The translations under genes were made by a program, and so were the position numbers. A stretch of DNA of 64,000 nt, taken from NCBI GenBank assembly GCA_900540705.1, contig UQGR01000002.1, positions 20,697 through 84,696 on the forward strand. The letters run 5' to 3'. A model generated the notes under the pieces. That model was not told the origin of the DNA. It saw only the letters and a list, made by a program, of their open reading frames with translations, and made no database searches. The first letter of the stretch is position 1. Every line of letters begins with the position of its first letter. The stretch is from an uncultured Mollicutes bacterium (lineage in GTDB: Bacteria; Bacillota_I; Bacilli_A; Acholeplasmatales; Anaeroplasmataceae). Positions 33,273 through 43,400 of the stretch are shown piece after piece.

Positions 33273-34962
33273 GCAGATATAAGGCATTTGTTTTATGGCA
33301 GATGCCATTTTTAATTTTATAGTCAAAGGAAATCTTATCCTCAATATACTCTTCATCAAAATGATAATTCTGAATACCAGCAGCATCACAAAGCTCAAAA
33401 TCATGAGTGGTGATGATGAAGGAGGTATCTAGAGTGAGAAGCTTTTGGATGATCTCTTTGGAAGCATAAATTCTATCCTTCGCATTTGTACCCTTAAAAA
33501 TTTCATCAATTAGAACTAAGGTTGGACGACTTGAGGTCTCCTGCATAATTCGCTTCATCCGGTTGATTTCTGCATAGAAGGTAGAAATCCCCTCCTGCAG
33601 CATATCATTGGCTCGCAAGGAGGTGACTACTGCATACCCTCTGGTTTGGAAGCTTTTCGCACAGACAATTCCTCCTGCGTTGGCCAAAATTTGATTTAAA
33701 CCCAGCATTCGCATGAAGGTTGTCTTCCCAGACATATTGCTTCCTGTTAAAATGATGCCTCCCTTGAACTCAAAATCATTGGCAATACAGTTTCTAACTA
33801 AAGGATGATACCCTTCCTCAATGTGAATCTCATCCCCTAAAACTGGAATAGAATAGGTAGAATTGTCCATTCCAATAACGGCAAGGGACATCATAAGCTC
33901 TAACTCCGAAAGGGCATCAAGACTTCGTTCGATGGATTGAATTTTAGCTTTATGAAGGTTAAATCTCAAGGCAATCCAGTAATCCATATATAGGATTCCA
34001 TTGCCGAGTAGCGATAAAATGAGATTCCTGCGGTAGGAAAGCATTTCAAACATATTTTTATACTGCTTTATGCTAGGGAGCTCTTCTTTTAAAATCGTTT
34101 GAAGCTCCTTAAAATAAGGGTCCTCTATTTTCATAGCTAGAACATCCTCTGCCATTTGTGTATAGGCAGAAAGTAGGTCTGCATATTTTGTGGCTGGAAG
34201 AGAGAATACCTCATTGTTTGTAAATTTTCTAGTAATGATAAAGTTTAAAGGAATAAAAAATAGTACATAGTAAGGATCAATTCCCTTAAGCAAGAAAAAG
34301 CATAAAAGACCAATCAATACCAGATAGGAGGCAGCCATAAGGAAAATCCCTAAAGGTGGAATCGTAATTTTTTTCTTCATCAAGCCTAAGAGCTCCTCAT
34401 TATCACAGTCCTTCGCTTCGTTAGAAATAGCTGAGATAGATGCCTCTAAATTTAAGCTCAATGGATGAGAGGCTAGGGTATGAACACAATTCGTAAAGGC
34501 CTCAGGCTTCTTTACTGGGTCTGTAAGCTGTCTAGCAAGCTTTCTTCTTCCTTCCTGTGATTTGGCAATGCATAGATACTGGAATAAGGATTTAGGTCCC
34601 AAAATATCTAAATCTAGCTCCTTATAATCCTCATAGCAAATAAACTCCCTACCATCCGGAGTAAAGCTTTGATAGGATAAATTTCTTCGATTTTGATGCT
34701 TCTTATAGACAAGCTCCATATTGGCTAACAGCTTTTGTTTATGGTAATATGGGTTTGTAAAAATAATTATAGCTGCTAGAAGTATAATAAACGCAATAGA
34801 TATGCCTAGATATAAGCTATTTTGTTCTAAGGATAAATAGCAAATAAAGAAAATGATGGCCCCAATCACAAGTCCAAATCTTGCCATTGAAAAAAGCTTA
34901 GTCAATTGATTTATGCGCTCCATTTCCTTGTTCAGCTCTTCTTTTTTTACTAAATCTATCAT
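33238..34962 (-). CDS. MutS-family ATPase with two N-terminal membrane helices
   Basis: The C-terminal half is a MutS ATPase: Walker A ILTGSNMSGKTTFMRML, the FYAEINRMKRIM helix and Walker B TLVLIDEIFKGTNAKDR, plus ITTHDFELC. The N-terminal 70 residues hold two hydrophobic helices (about 28-46 and 48-68), and another pair of hydrophobic stretches occurs near 205-240. No mismatch-binding domain is present. Membrane MutS-like proteins of this kind are widespread in Firmicutes and have no assigned function. Length 574. Confidence 0.88.
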   Translation of the reverse strand: MIDLVKKEELNKEMERINQLTKLFSMARFGLVIGAIIFFICYLSLEQNSLYLGISIAFIILLAAIIIFTNPYYHKQKLLANMELVYKKHQNRRNLSYQSFTPDGREFICYEDYKELDLDILGPKSLFQYLCIAKSQEGRRKLARQLTDPVKKPEAFTNCVHTLASHPLSLNLEASISAISNEAKDCDNEELLGLMKKKITIPPLGIFLMAASYLVLIGLLCFFLLKGIDPYYVLFFIPLNFIITRKFTNNEVFSLPATKYADLLSAYTQMAEDVLAMKIEDPYFKELQTILKEELPSIKQYKNMFEMLSYRRNLILSLLGNGILYMDYWIALRFNLHKAKIQSIERSLDALSELELMMSLAVIGMDNSTYSIPVLGDEIHIEEGYHPLVRNCIANDFEFKGGIILTGSNMSGKTTFMRMLGLNQILANAGGIVCAKSFQTRGYAVVTSLRANDMLQEGISTFYAEINRMKRIMQETSSRPTLVLIDEIFKGTNAKDRIYASKEIIQKLLTLDTSFIITTHDFELCDAAGIQNYHFDEEYIEDKISFDYKIKNGICHKTNALYLLKLAGVLEPKE

Positions 34963-34984
34963 AAATTCTCCTCCTTTATAAATA

Positions 34985-35007
34985 TTAGGGGATGCTTCAT
35001 CCCCTAA
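34985..35007 (-). terminator. Hairpin after glgP
   Basis: A ten-base-pair stem TTAGGGGATG / CATCCCCTAA with a three-base loop sits between glgP and the MutS-like gene. The T run is poor, so read-through is possible. Confidence 0.65.
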
Positions 35008-35011
35008 TTTA

Positions 35012-37426
35012 TTATCCCTCTATTGGTTCAACATGCCAAATATCTTCATTATACTGCCTCATCGTACGATCCGTAGTAAAGAAGCTTGATTTTGCAATAT
35101 TGACGATGGACATATGTGTCCACTTCTTTGTATCCTTATAAAGCTCATTGATTTGTTCCTGAGCCTTTACATAGGCATCAAAATCCTTTAAGACAAAATA
35201 ATTATCTCTTGTTAAAAGATTATCCCGAATCATCGTAAATTCATCTGGAGAAACATTTTCAAAGAACCCATTGGTCAGCTGATCAATCACTTCATGGAGA
35301 ACTGGATTGTTCTCATAAATCTCATATGGATTATAACCACCCTGGGCATATAAGTCCGTAACCTCCTTGGCGTTCATACCAAAAATGACGATGTTTTCAT
35401 CTCCAACAAAATCCTTAATTTCAACATTGGCACCATCTAGCGTACCACAAGTAACAGCACCATTCATCATAAACTTCATGTTACTAGTACCTGAAGCCTC
35501 CTTAGAAGCTGTGGAAATCTGTTCAGAAACATTAGCTGCTGGAATGATGGTTTCAGCGTAGGTTACATTATAATTTACAACAAACACAATTTTTAAATAG
35601 CTGTTTGTTTCATAATCGTTATTTATTTTATCCGCTATGGTATTAATCAGCTTGATGACCTTCTTGGCAAACACATAGCTTGGCGCACTCTTAGCTCCAA
35701 AAATAAAGGTATGTGGATGGTAGTTCTTTCTATATTCCGCATCCCTTTTTAAGCGGTTATAGACAGCCATAACATGTAAGGCATTCATCAGCTGACGCTT
35801 ATATTCATGAAGTCTTTTTACCTGGACGTCAAAAATGGAGGAGGTATCTAGGCTAACCCCCTGGGATTTATAAATCATATTCGCCAAGGCTTCCTTTCTT
35901 CTGCGCTTCATTTGAATAATCTTATCCTGAAGCACAGGGTCATCTGCATAAGGGAGCAGCTTCTCTAACGCATCTGGGTGCTTTACCCAGTCCTCTCCAC
36001 AATATTCATTTAAGATTTCAACTAGCTCAGGATTGATATGTAAGCACCAGCGACGATGCGTAATTCCATTGGTCTTATTGTTAAATTTTCCTGGATAATA
36101 GTCATTGAAAACCTTCATTTCAATATTTTTCAAAATATCTGTATGTAAGGCAGCAACACCATTCACACTGAAGGAGCCTGCAATGGCCATATTAGCCATA
36201 TGAACCGTATTGTCCTTGACAATAGCCATTTGATAGATTTGAGGCGCATTTTCCCCATATTTGGAGGCAATTTCAAGTAAAAGACGACGATTAATCTCCT
36301 CTGTAATTGTAAAAATTCTAGGCAACAATCTCTTAAATAAATGAACAGGCCACTTTTCTAGAGCTTCTGCTAAAATGGTATGGTTAGTGTAGGCACAACA
36401 GTTCTTGGTGATATTCCAAGCCTCATCCCATTCAATTCTTTCCTCATCTACTAAAATACGCATCAACTCTGGAACAATCAGGGCTGGATGGGTATCATTG
36501 ATATGAAAGCATACCTTCTTATCTAAATTCTTGCAGGTACGATACATATTCTTATGCTTCTGAATTGCGGATTTAACCCCTGCTGAGACAAAGAAATATT
36601 GCTGTTTCAAACGAAGTAATTTACCCTCATCTGTCTCATCATTTGGATATAGCATAGAGGATATTTCTCTTAAATTTCGATGATATTCAAAGGCATTATC
36701 TGGATAAACGGAAGCTGGTTCAGCACTCCACAATCTCAGTGTATTGACAATATGGTTTCCATCTCCGATGATAGGAACATCATAAGGAACGGCCTTTACA
36801 TATTCAGCATTCCGATGCTTTACCATCAGCTTTCCATTCTCACTAGAAATCTCAATATAGCCATAGAAAGGAATTTCAACAGACTCATTATCCTTACGAA
36901 TCTCCCATACATTGACATCCTTTAACCAACGGTCAGGATGCTCTACCTGGTATCCATTGCGAATTCCTTGCTCAAAAAAGCCATAGCGATATCGAATACA
37001 ATTGCCATGAACGGGTAAACCTAAGGAAGCCACGGAGTCCATAAAGCAGGCTGCAAGACGGCCTAAGCCACCATTTCCTAAGCCTGCATCCGTTTCCTGA
37101 TGCTCTACCTCATTTAAATCTAAGCCGAGCTCAGCAAAGGCTTGCTTGACAATAGGATATACTCCTGCATTCATTAGATTGTTGGTTATCATACGTCCCA
37201 TTAGGAACTCCATAGAAAAGTAATAAACCTGACGGGCCTTGAGACTCTCTGTTTTCTTTACAGTGTCATGCCAGTCCTTGGCGATATTCATTCTTAGCAT
37301 TTCACCTAAAACAACATACTGCTGATAGCTAGTTGATTCAGCAAAATCTACTGCATACTTATTTTCAACATTCTGCACAAAGGCTTGCTTAAATGTTTTT
37401 ACATCCTTAAAATTTGGATAATTCAT
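35012..37426 (-). CDS. glgP: Glycogen/maltodextrin phosphorylase
   Basis: This releases glucose-1-phosphate from alpha-1,4-glucan. At 804 residues it has the GT35 layout, with YFSMEFLMGR near the N-terminus, GLGNGGLGRLAACFMDS, VKRLHEYKRQLMN and the pyridoxal-phosphate Lys motif EASGTSNMKFMMNGA (near 640). It has its own promoter behind glgB. No glgA, glgC or glgD is present in the window. Confidence 0.97.
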   Translation of the reverse strand: MNYPNFKDVKTFKQAFVQNVENKYAVDFAESTSYQQYVVLGEMLRMNIAKDWHDTVKKTESLKARQVYYFSMEFLMGRMITNNLMNAGVYPIVKQAFAELGLDLNEVEHQETDAGLGNGGLGRLAACFMDSVASLGLPVHGNCIRYRYGFFEQGIRNGYQVEHPDRWLKDVNVWEIRKDNESVEIPFYGYIEISSENGKLMVKHRNAEYVKAVPYDVPIIGDGNHIVNTLRLWSAEPASVYPDNAFEYHRNLREISSMLYPNDETDEGKLLRLKQQYFFVSAGVKSAIQKHKNMYRTCKNLDKKVCFHINDTHPALIVPELMRILVDEERIEWDEAWNITKNCCAYTNHTILAEALEKWPVHLFKRLLPRIFTITEEINRRLLLEIASKYGENAPQIYQMAIVKDNTVHMANMAIAGSFSVNGVAALHTDILKNIEMKVFNDYYPGKFNNKTNGITHRRWCLHINPELVEILNEYCGEDWVKHPDALEKLLPYADDPVLQDKIIQMKRRRKEALANMIYKSQGVSLDTSSIFDVQVKRLHEYKRQLMNALHVMAVYNRLKRDAEYRKNYHPHTFIFGAKSAPSYVFAKKVIKLINTIADKINNDYETNSYLKIVFVVNYNVTYAETIIPAANVSEQISTASKEASGTSNMKFMMNGAVTCGTLDGANVEIKDFVGDENIVIFGMNAKEVTDLYAQGGYNPYEIYENNPVLHEVIDQLTNGFFENVSPDEFTMIRDNLLTRDNYFVLKDFDAYVKAQEQINELYKDTKKWTHMSIVNIAKSSFFTTDRTMRQYNEDIWHVEPIEG

Positions 37427-37466
37427 TTTTTCATTTCCTCCGAAAAATCTACAAACTTCGTTTTGG

Positions 37467-37496
37467 ATTATACCATACTTAAAAAAGCTGTTTCAA
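37467..37496 (-). promoter_or_regulatory. glgP promoter
   Basis: TTGAAA (37491-37496) and TATAAT (37467-37472) are separated by 18 bases on the minus strand, with an ATGG just before the -10 box. Confidence 0.65.
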
Positions 37497-37519
37497 TATA
37501 ATATCTGGCGAAAGCCTTT

Positions 37520-39436
37520 TCATTTGACTATCGGAGATATTTTTGGCTGTGTTCGCTTCGGTGCTACCTTTTTTCTAGCCTTCAATATCGTAATTCCTAG
37601 AGGTGGAATGTTTAAAAATATGACATTCTTCTCATGCTTCCAATCCTCTTCCTGGCTCTTTCGAACCTCAGGATTGATGTTATTAGAACCACCATAAATA
37701 TCTTTATCACTATTTAAAATCTCAATATAATCATACTTTCCAGGAACTCCAATCTTATAATCAAAGTAGGAGTTCGGCGTACAGTTCATAACGATGAGAT
37801 AGTGATCATCTTTATTCTTGGCAAAACGCGCATAAATATACAGGGATTGGTCAGCATTATCAGCATCAATATAGCGGAAGCCCTCAGTACTATAATCAAG
37901 CTCATATAAACAGCGAGAGTTTTTATAAAGATTCGTCAAATCCTGCATATAATGATAGGCAGAATCATGACTAGGATATTTGAGCAAATGCCAATCTAGG
38001 CTCTTATTAAAGGCCCATTCACTATATGGGGCTAGCTCATTTCCCATAAATAGTAGCTTCTTTCCGGGATGGGTCATCATATATCCCATCAATAAGCGAT
38101 AATTTGCAAACTGCTGCCAGTAATCTCCAGGCATTTTATTCAGGATAGATCCCTTCATATGAACGACCTCATCGTGAGAAAATGGAAGAACAAATTGTTC
38201 ATTGTAAAAATACATCATACTGAAGGTCAGCTGGTGATGATGATATTTACGATAGATTGGATCTAGCTTGAAATATTTCAGCGTATCATTCATCCAGCCC
38301 ATATCCCATTTATAGTTGAAGCCAATTCCACCAATACTCGTAGGCTTTGTAACATTTGCAAAGCTGGAGGAATCCTCTGCCATAAATAAGACTCTGTCAT
38401 CCTGAGCAAAAAGGAGATTAGACAACTCTCTTAAAAAGCTGCAGGCACCTTCATTTACTCCACGATTTGGATTTCCCATATGGTATAGTAGATTGCTGAC
38501 GGCATCCACTCTAAAGCCATCCACATGGAAATATTTCATATAAAACAGGGCATTAGAAAACAGGAAGGACCGCGTAATACCCTTACCTAAATCTAAATTG
38601 GCTGTCCCCCATTCTACATTTTCCCGAATAGATGGATCTCCATAATCGTAAAGAGGAGTCCCATCAAATAAATATAAGCCATGAGCATCCTTACAAATAT
38701 GCCCAGGAACCCAGTCCATAATTACACCAATTCCATTTTGATGGAGCTGGTCGACAAACCACATAAAGTCCTTTGGCACACCATATCTAGAGGATACTGA
38801 ATAATAAGAAACGCCTTGATAGCCCCAGGAGGCATCTAGTGGATGCTCATAAATAGGCATAACCTCCACATGGGTATATCCAAACTGCTTTAAATATTCT
38901 ATCAGCATAGGAGCAATTTCATTTGCACTAAAAAAATCGTTTTCCCCTTCTCCTTTTCTTCTCCAGGAGCCCAAGTGAAGCTCATAGATTAAAACTGGCT
39001 GATCATACGTCTTAGGATGGGTATACATCCAATCTGCATCCTGCCACTGATAGCCCTCCAAATCATAGACCTTAGAGTCAGTAGAAGGTCTAAATTCAGA
39101 ATAAAAGGCATAAGGATCTGCCTTATACTTCTTTTCTCCACTTTTTGTCTCAATAAAATATTTATATCTCTTCCATTCAAAATTTCCCTCAAGATACAAA
39201 TACCAAATTCCAGATTTGTCAATCCGTTCCATCTTATCCTGAGTCGTATTAAAAAAATTCCATTCTCCAACAACAGAAACAGATTTTGCATTTGGTGCAT
39301 ATAGGCAAAACTCACAGCCTAGAATATTCCCGTCCTTATCCTTATTCAAATGTGCACCAAAGATCTGATAGGACTCCAAGCTCTTCCCTTGGTCAAAGTA
39401 ATAGAGAAAGGTAGAATCTATTTTCTCTCTAATCAT
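37520..39436 (-). CDS. glgB: 1,4-alpha-glucan branching enzyme
   Basis: This introduces alpha-1,6 branches. The N-terminal CBM48 domain shows CEFCLYAPNAKSVSVVGEWN, followed by the GH13 barrel with EVMPIYEHPLDASWGYQ, DGFRVDAVSNLL (nucleophile Asp), MAEDSSSF (acid Glu) and LPFSHDEVVHMKGS. Length 638. ATG has GAGGTGATG upstream. It is paired with glgP for glycogen storage turnover. Confidence 0.97.
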   Translation of the reverse strand: MIREKIDSTFLYYFDQGKSLESYQIFGAHLNKDKDGNILGCEFCLYAPNAKSVSVVGEWNFFNTTQDKMERIDKSGIWYLYLEGNFEWKRYKYFIETKSGEKKYKADPYAFYSEFRPSTDSKVYDLEGYQWQDADWMYTHPKTYDQPVLIYELHLGSWRRKGEGENDFFSANEIAPMLIEYLKQFGYTHVEVMPIYEHPLDASWGYQGVSYYSVSSRYGVPKDFMWFVDQLHQNGIGVIMDWVPGHICKDAHGLYLFDGTPLYDYGDPSIRENVEWGTANLDLGKGITRSFLFSNALFYMKYFHVDGFRVDAVSNLLYHMGNPNRGVNEGACSFLRELSNLLFAQDDRVLFMAEDSSSFANVTKPTSIGGIGFNYKWDMGWMNDTLKYFKLDPIYRKYHHHQLTFSMMYFYNEQFVLPFSHDEVVHMKGSILNKMPGDYWQQFANYRLLMGYMMTHPGKKLLFMGNELAPYSEWAFNKSLDWHLLKYPSHDSAYHYMQDLTNLYKNSRCLYELDYSTEGFRYIDADNADQSLYIYARFAKNKDDHYLIVMNCTPNSYFDYKIGVPGKYDYIEILNSDKDIYGGSNNINPEVRKSQEEDWKHEKNVIFLNIPPLGITILKARKKVAPKRTQPKISPIVK

Positions 39437-39523
39437 TAAAACATCACCTCATATCAATTTTATTTAACGAAATACTACACGTAAATTATACTAAAACCAG
39501 CCTAAAAACACAAGAGAAAGGCC

Positions 39524-40102
39524 TTAATCCTCCATAGAAAAATAGCCATGCTGATAAAAGATTTGCCGTAATTTCTGTCTTTTTTCAAAATCCGAATATT
39601 TTTCAAGCTTTTTTTGAGCCTTCTTAAGAAGTTTGTTCTTCCCCTCTTCTATGTCGTCTTTTGAAATGTTCTTTAAAGCTATATCGATTACATCTTCAGA
39701 AAACCGGTGAAGGATGAGCTTTTGACGAATCATCTTTGGACCATTGGAGGCCCTTGCATAGCTTGAAGCCATAGCTCCCGCAAGCTGCTCATCTCGAAGT
39801 AAGCCCTGTTCTACCAAGGAGGATATTGCCTGATGAGCTAAAGAGGCGTCTATTTCTTTTCTAATTAAATACTCCAGCGTTTCTCTACTAGATTTTAAGT
39901 ATCGCATTTGATAGGCAAGCGCCCTCTTCTTAATCTGTTCGATTCCACTGTCTTTGATGAAAAGCTCTACTTCCTCTTCCTTTACTTCCTTACCAGAATA
40001 AAGACGATATTTTAAAATAGTCTCCTCTTCTAATAGATAGGTCTTTTCATCAATGCATACCTCATAGCCCTTATCCATTTTTTTTATTGTAGTCACAATC
40101 AT
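39524..40102 (-). CDS. recX: RecX-family regulatory protein
   Basis: RecX modulates RecA filaments. The three-helix repeats are visible: RALAYQMRYLKSSRETLEYLIRKE (split by 20: ALAYQMRYLKSSRETLEY), LVEQGLLRDEQLAGAMASSY and GPKMIRQKLILHRFSEDVI. It has 192 residues from ATG 40102, which overlaps the yitT stop (ATGA); the frame extends upstream but lacks a ribosome binding site. Confidence 0.9.
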   Translation of the reverse strand: MIVTTIKKMDKGYEVCIDEKTYLLEEETILKYRLYSGKEVKEEEVELFIKDSGIEQIKKRALAYQMRYLKSSRETLEYLIRKEIDASLAHQAISSLVEQGLLRDEQLAGAMASSYARASNGPKMIRQKLILHRFSEDVIDIALKNISKDDIEEGKNKLLKKAQKKLEKYSDFEKRQKLRQIFYQHGYFSMED

Positions 40103-40995
40103 AGGTATTCTCCAACGATTTCCTTTGTAGCACTCACATAACAAAAGGCATTGGGGTCTATTGATTTTAAGGCCTCTGTAATCTTGTAGGCCTCATTTTT
40201 CTCCATTGTACAGATGACCATTGTTTTCTTTTCCCCTGTGTAGCCACCACTTGCTTCCACAAAGGTTACACCACGATCTGTTTTTTCATAAATGAAATTT
40301 CTTATCTCTTCTGGCTTATTTGTTATGATGTAAGCCGTTCTTCGCATCCGGGCGTTTAAGACGATTGCATCCGTAATTTGAGAAATCGCTAAAACACCAA
40401 TTACACCGTAGACTACAAATTCAATATGATAAGAAAAACCATTCTTAAAGGACAGACCTGAAATCATTACAATGACCCAATCGGTCAAATACATCGTCTT
40501 AGAATAAGGGATATGCATATATTTACTCATGATTTTTTGAATTACATCAAGACCGCCTGTACTTCCGTTATGCTTTAAGGCTAAGCCTAAGCCCAAACCA
40601 GAAAACAAAGCACTACAAATCAGGGCAATCCAATAATATCCACCGGCAGATACCTCACTTAAAAAGAAATCTGGGTCACAGGTATGTTCAAAGATAAAAA
40701 CGACAAGAGGAGAAAATAAGGAAGAAAAGATTGTTTTTAAAAAGAAGTCCTTTCCTAAAAGTATTCCTCCAATAATCAAGGTAATTGTGTTGGCGATAAA
40801 TAAAAAGATGGAGCTAGTAAACCAAGACCCTATTGCTAGACAATACGGCTCTAATAGGATGGAAATCCCCATCATTCCGCCTAAGACTAGCTTCGCAGGA
40901 GACTGAAAGAAATAAAAACCAAAATCTAATAGGAGTACACCTAACGCTATAAAAGCATACTGGCTAAGCCACTTAAGTACTTTTTCCTTATTCAT
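40099..40995 (-). CDS. YitT-family membrane protein (DUF161/DUF2179)
   Basis: About five to six membrane helices carry the family motifs NGSTGGLDVIQKIM and LLDFGFYFFQSPAKLVLGGMMG, followed by the C-terminal cytoplasmic DUF2179 domain (TDRGVTFVEASGGYTGEKKTMV, in two parts). Length 298. YitT proteins are widespread in Firmicutes, with no settled substrate. It overlaps prfB by eight bases. Confidence 0.93.
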   Translation of the reverse strand: MNKEKVLKWLSQYAFIALGVLLLDFGFYFFQSPAKLVLGGMMGISILLEPYCLAIGSWFTSSIFLFIANTITLIIGGILLGKDFFLKTIFSSLFSPLVVFIFEHTCDPDFFLSEVSAGGYYWIALICSALFSGLGLGLALKHNGSTGGLDVIQKIMSKYMHIPYSKTMYLTDWVIVMISGLSFKNGFSYHIEFVVYGVIGVLAISQITDAIVLNARMRRTAYIITNKPEEIRNFIYEKTDRGVTFVEASGGYTGEKKTMVICTMEKNEAYKITEALKSIDPNAFCYVSATKEIVGEYL

Positions 40996-42094
40996 GATTC
41001 TTACCTGCCATTGCCTTAAGATATGCCATCATAAACCCTTCAATATCGCCATCCATAACAGCTGTAATATTCCCAACCTCATAGTTCGTTCTATGGTCCT
41101 TTACTAGGGTATAAGGACAAAAGACATAGGAACGAATCTGACTTCCAAAGTTGATTTCCATTTGACTGCCCTTGATGGACTTCATCTCCTCCTCCTGCTT
41201 CTTTAGTTCAAGCTCTAATAGCTTTGACTTTAAAACAGACATAGCAACCTCTCGGTTCTTAATTTGACTTCGCTCATTTTGGCAGGTCACTACAATCCCT
41301 GTTGGCTTATGTGTGATCCTAACTGCAGAATCTGTCGTATTGACGGACTGTCCACCAGCACCAGAGGAATGATACACATCAATTTTAATATCCTCATCTC
41401 TAACTACTACATCCTGTGTCTCTTCTATTTGCGGAGATACATCACAGGAGACAAAGGAGGTATGTCTTCTAGCATTAGAATCAAAGGGAGATATTCTAAC
41501 TAGCCGATGAACCCCTCGCTCGGCCTTAAAAAGCCCATAGGCATAAGGTCCCTGAATAGAGATAGTGACGGATTTTATTCCTGCCTCCTCGCCAGCCAAA
41601 TAGTCTAAAACATTTACCTTAAAGCCCTTTAAGCTACAAAACCGAGTATACATCCGGTATAGCATATCAGCCCAATCCATTGACTCTGTTCCACCAGCCC
41701 CTGGATGCAGCTCTAGGATACAATCAGAATAATCATACTTCCCAGAAAGTAAGGCTCTTTCCTCTAGCTTTGAACAAAGAACCTTCAGCTCTTTGGCCAT
41801 TTCCTCTAAAAGCTCCATTGCCTCACTATCCTCAAGCGCCATATCCATAATGTCTTTAACATCCTGATACTTCTTTTCTACTTCATAGTAAGCATTTAAT
41901 ATTTCCTTAATCTGATTTGCAGAATTGATGATTCTTTGAGCCTCCTCCTGGTTTTGCCAGAAATCATTTGCCGAGATTTTAGTCTCTAACTCCTTCAGCA
42001 CAGGCTCTTTTTCTTCCACATGTAGTGCCAATTTTAAATCCAAAAGCTTTTGGTCATATTCTGTAATCAGCTTATTCATTTCATATTTTTCCAT
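40988..42094 (-). CDS. prfB: Peptide chain release factor 2, single reading frame
   Basis: RF2 terminates translation at UAA and UGA. It shows the anticodon-like SPF (RISPFDSNARRHTSF) and the peptidyl-hydrolysis motif HSSGAGGQSVNTTDSAVR. The ATG at 42094 has AAGGGTGATTTC upstream. It reads in one frame through the region where most RF2 genes have CTTTGAC, so the programmed +1 frameshift is not present. About 368 residues. Confidence 0.96.
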   Translation of the reverse strand: MEKYEMNKLITEYDQKLLDLKLALHVEEKEPVLKELETKISANDFWQNQEEAQRIINSANQIKEILNAYYEVEKKYQDVKDIMDMALEDSEAMELLEEMAKELKVLCSKLEERALLSGKYDYSDCILELHPGAGGTESMDWADMLYRMYTRFCSLKGFKVNVLDYLAGEEAGIKSVTISIQGPYAYGLFKAERGVHRLVRISPFDSNARRHTSFVSCDVSPQIEETQDVVVRDEDIKIDVYHSSGAGGQSVNTTDSAVRITHKPTGIVVTCQNERSQIKNREVAMSVLKSKLLELELKKQEEEMKSIKGSQMEINFGSQIRSYVFCPYTLVKDHRTNYEVGNITAVMDGDIEGFMMAYLKAMAGKNHE

Positions 42095-42119
42095 TGAAAT
42101 CACCCTTAAAACAAAATAA

Positions 42120-42140
42120 AAGACTCAAAAATAGAGTCTT
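42120..42140 (-). terminator. Aminotransferase terminator
   Basis: The stem AAGACTC / GAGTCTT is followed by TTTATTTTG on the minus strand. Confidence 0.8.
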
Positions 42141-42214
42141 ATAATTTAGCTATTTATAGCTAGCTTTTCTATTCTTTATTATAAACCAAATTACCATAAA
42201 TTACTAGTTATTTT

Positions 42215-43381
42215 TTATCTAAGTCCAAATTTAAGAATAAAATGCTCTAGACGGTCTAAGGCGGTCTTCAAATCCTCTAAAGAATAGGCATAGGAAATAC
42301 GGATAAAGCCCTCTCCACTATCTCCAAAGGCAGTTCCTGGGACAACGACGACATGCTCCTGCTCTAAAAGCTCTAAACAAAATTCTTCAGAGGTAAGCTT
42401 GAATTTTTCTATCGATGGAAAAACATAGAAGGCTCCCTCTGGCATAAAACAGGAAAGTCCCATCTCCTCTAGGCGTCGAACTACATAATTTCTGCGATCT
42501 GCATAGGTCAAACGCATTTTTTCTACATCACTATCACAATTTTTTAGTGCTTCTATGGCAGCAAATTGACTGGTGGTAGGAGCACACATGATAGCATATT
42601 GATGAAGCTTAGTCATCTCTTTAATGATAGGCTCTGGTCCACAGACATAGCCAAGTCTCCACCCAGTCATAGAAAATGTCTTACTGAAGCCATTAATCAC
42701 TAGGGTACGCTCCTGCATTCCTTCCATCCCTGCAATAGAATAATGAGAAAAGCCATAGCATAGCTCAGAATAAATTTCATCTGAGATAACAAAAAGGTTA
42801 TTTTCTAAGCATACTCTGGCAATGGCCTCCAGGTCTTCTTTTTTTAAAATGGCACCTGTAGGGTTGTTGGGATAATTTAAAAGTAAAATTTTACTTTGGG
42901 GAGTAATGGCTGCTCGCAATTTTTCCTCTGTCAGGACAAACCCATCCTTCATAGAAAGGGAGACCTCTACTACCTTCGCTCCAGCAAGGGTAGCACATGG
43001 CCCATAGGATACATAGCAAGGTGTGGGCAATATGACCTCATCCCCATCCTCCACTAGACAGCGTAGCGCCACATCAATGGCCTCACTTCCTCCAATTGTA
43101 ACAAGGATTTGACCCTCTGCTTTATACTCTAAATCATACTTCCTTTTCAGATACTGAGAGATAGCCTCTCTAAGTTCAAATAGCCCTGAATTGGAGGTAT
43201 AGAAGGTTTTCCCCTTTTCTAAGGCATAGATTCCTTCCTCTCGAATTCTCCAAGGGGTATCGAAATCCGGCTCTCCAACTCCTAAGGAGATACAGTCCTC
43301 AATTTGATTGGCTATATCAAAAAATTTTCGAATTCCAGAGGGCTTAATTTCTTTAATTTTAGAATTTAAAAAATTTCTCAC
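42215..43381 (-). CDS. Class I aminotransferase, AlaT/YugH-like
   Basis: This is a PLP-dependent aminotransferase with GVGEPDFDTPWRI, TPCYVSYGPCATLAGAKVVE, NYPNNPTGAIL and the PLP Lys block VINGFSKTFSMTGWRLGY (Lys near 238). It starts with GTG at 43381, with AAGGAG upstream. It follows an Lrp/AsnC regulator, the same pair as yugG-yugH (alaR-alaT) in Bacillus, which makes alanine:2-oxoglutarate exchange likely. Specificity is inferred. Length 388. Confidence 0.9.
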   Translation of the reverse strand: MRNFLNSKIKEIKPSGIRKFFDIANQIEDCISLGVGEPDFDTPWRIREEGIYALEKGKTFYTSNSGLFELREAISQYLKRKYDLEYKAEGQILVTIGGSEAIDVALRCLVEDGDEVILPTPCYVSYGPCATLAGAKVVEVSLSMKDGFVLTEEKLRAAITPQSKILLLNYPNNPTGAILKKEDLEAIARVCLENNLFVISDEIYSELCYGFSHYSIAGMEGMQERTLVINGFSKTFSMTGWRLGYVCGPEPIIKEMTKLHQYAIMCAPTTSQFAAIEALKNCDSDVEKMRLTYADRRNYVVRRLEEMGLSCFMPEGAFYVFPSIEKFKLTSEEFCLELLEQEHVVVVPGTAFGDSGEGFIRISYAYSLEDLKTALDRLEHFILKFGLR

Positions 43382-43400
43382 TTTGGATTCTCCTTAACCT

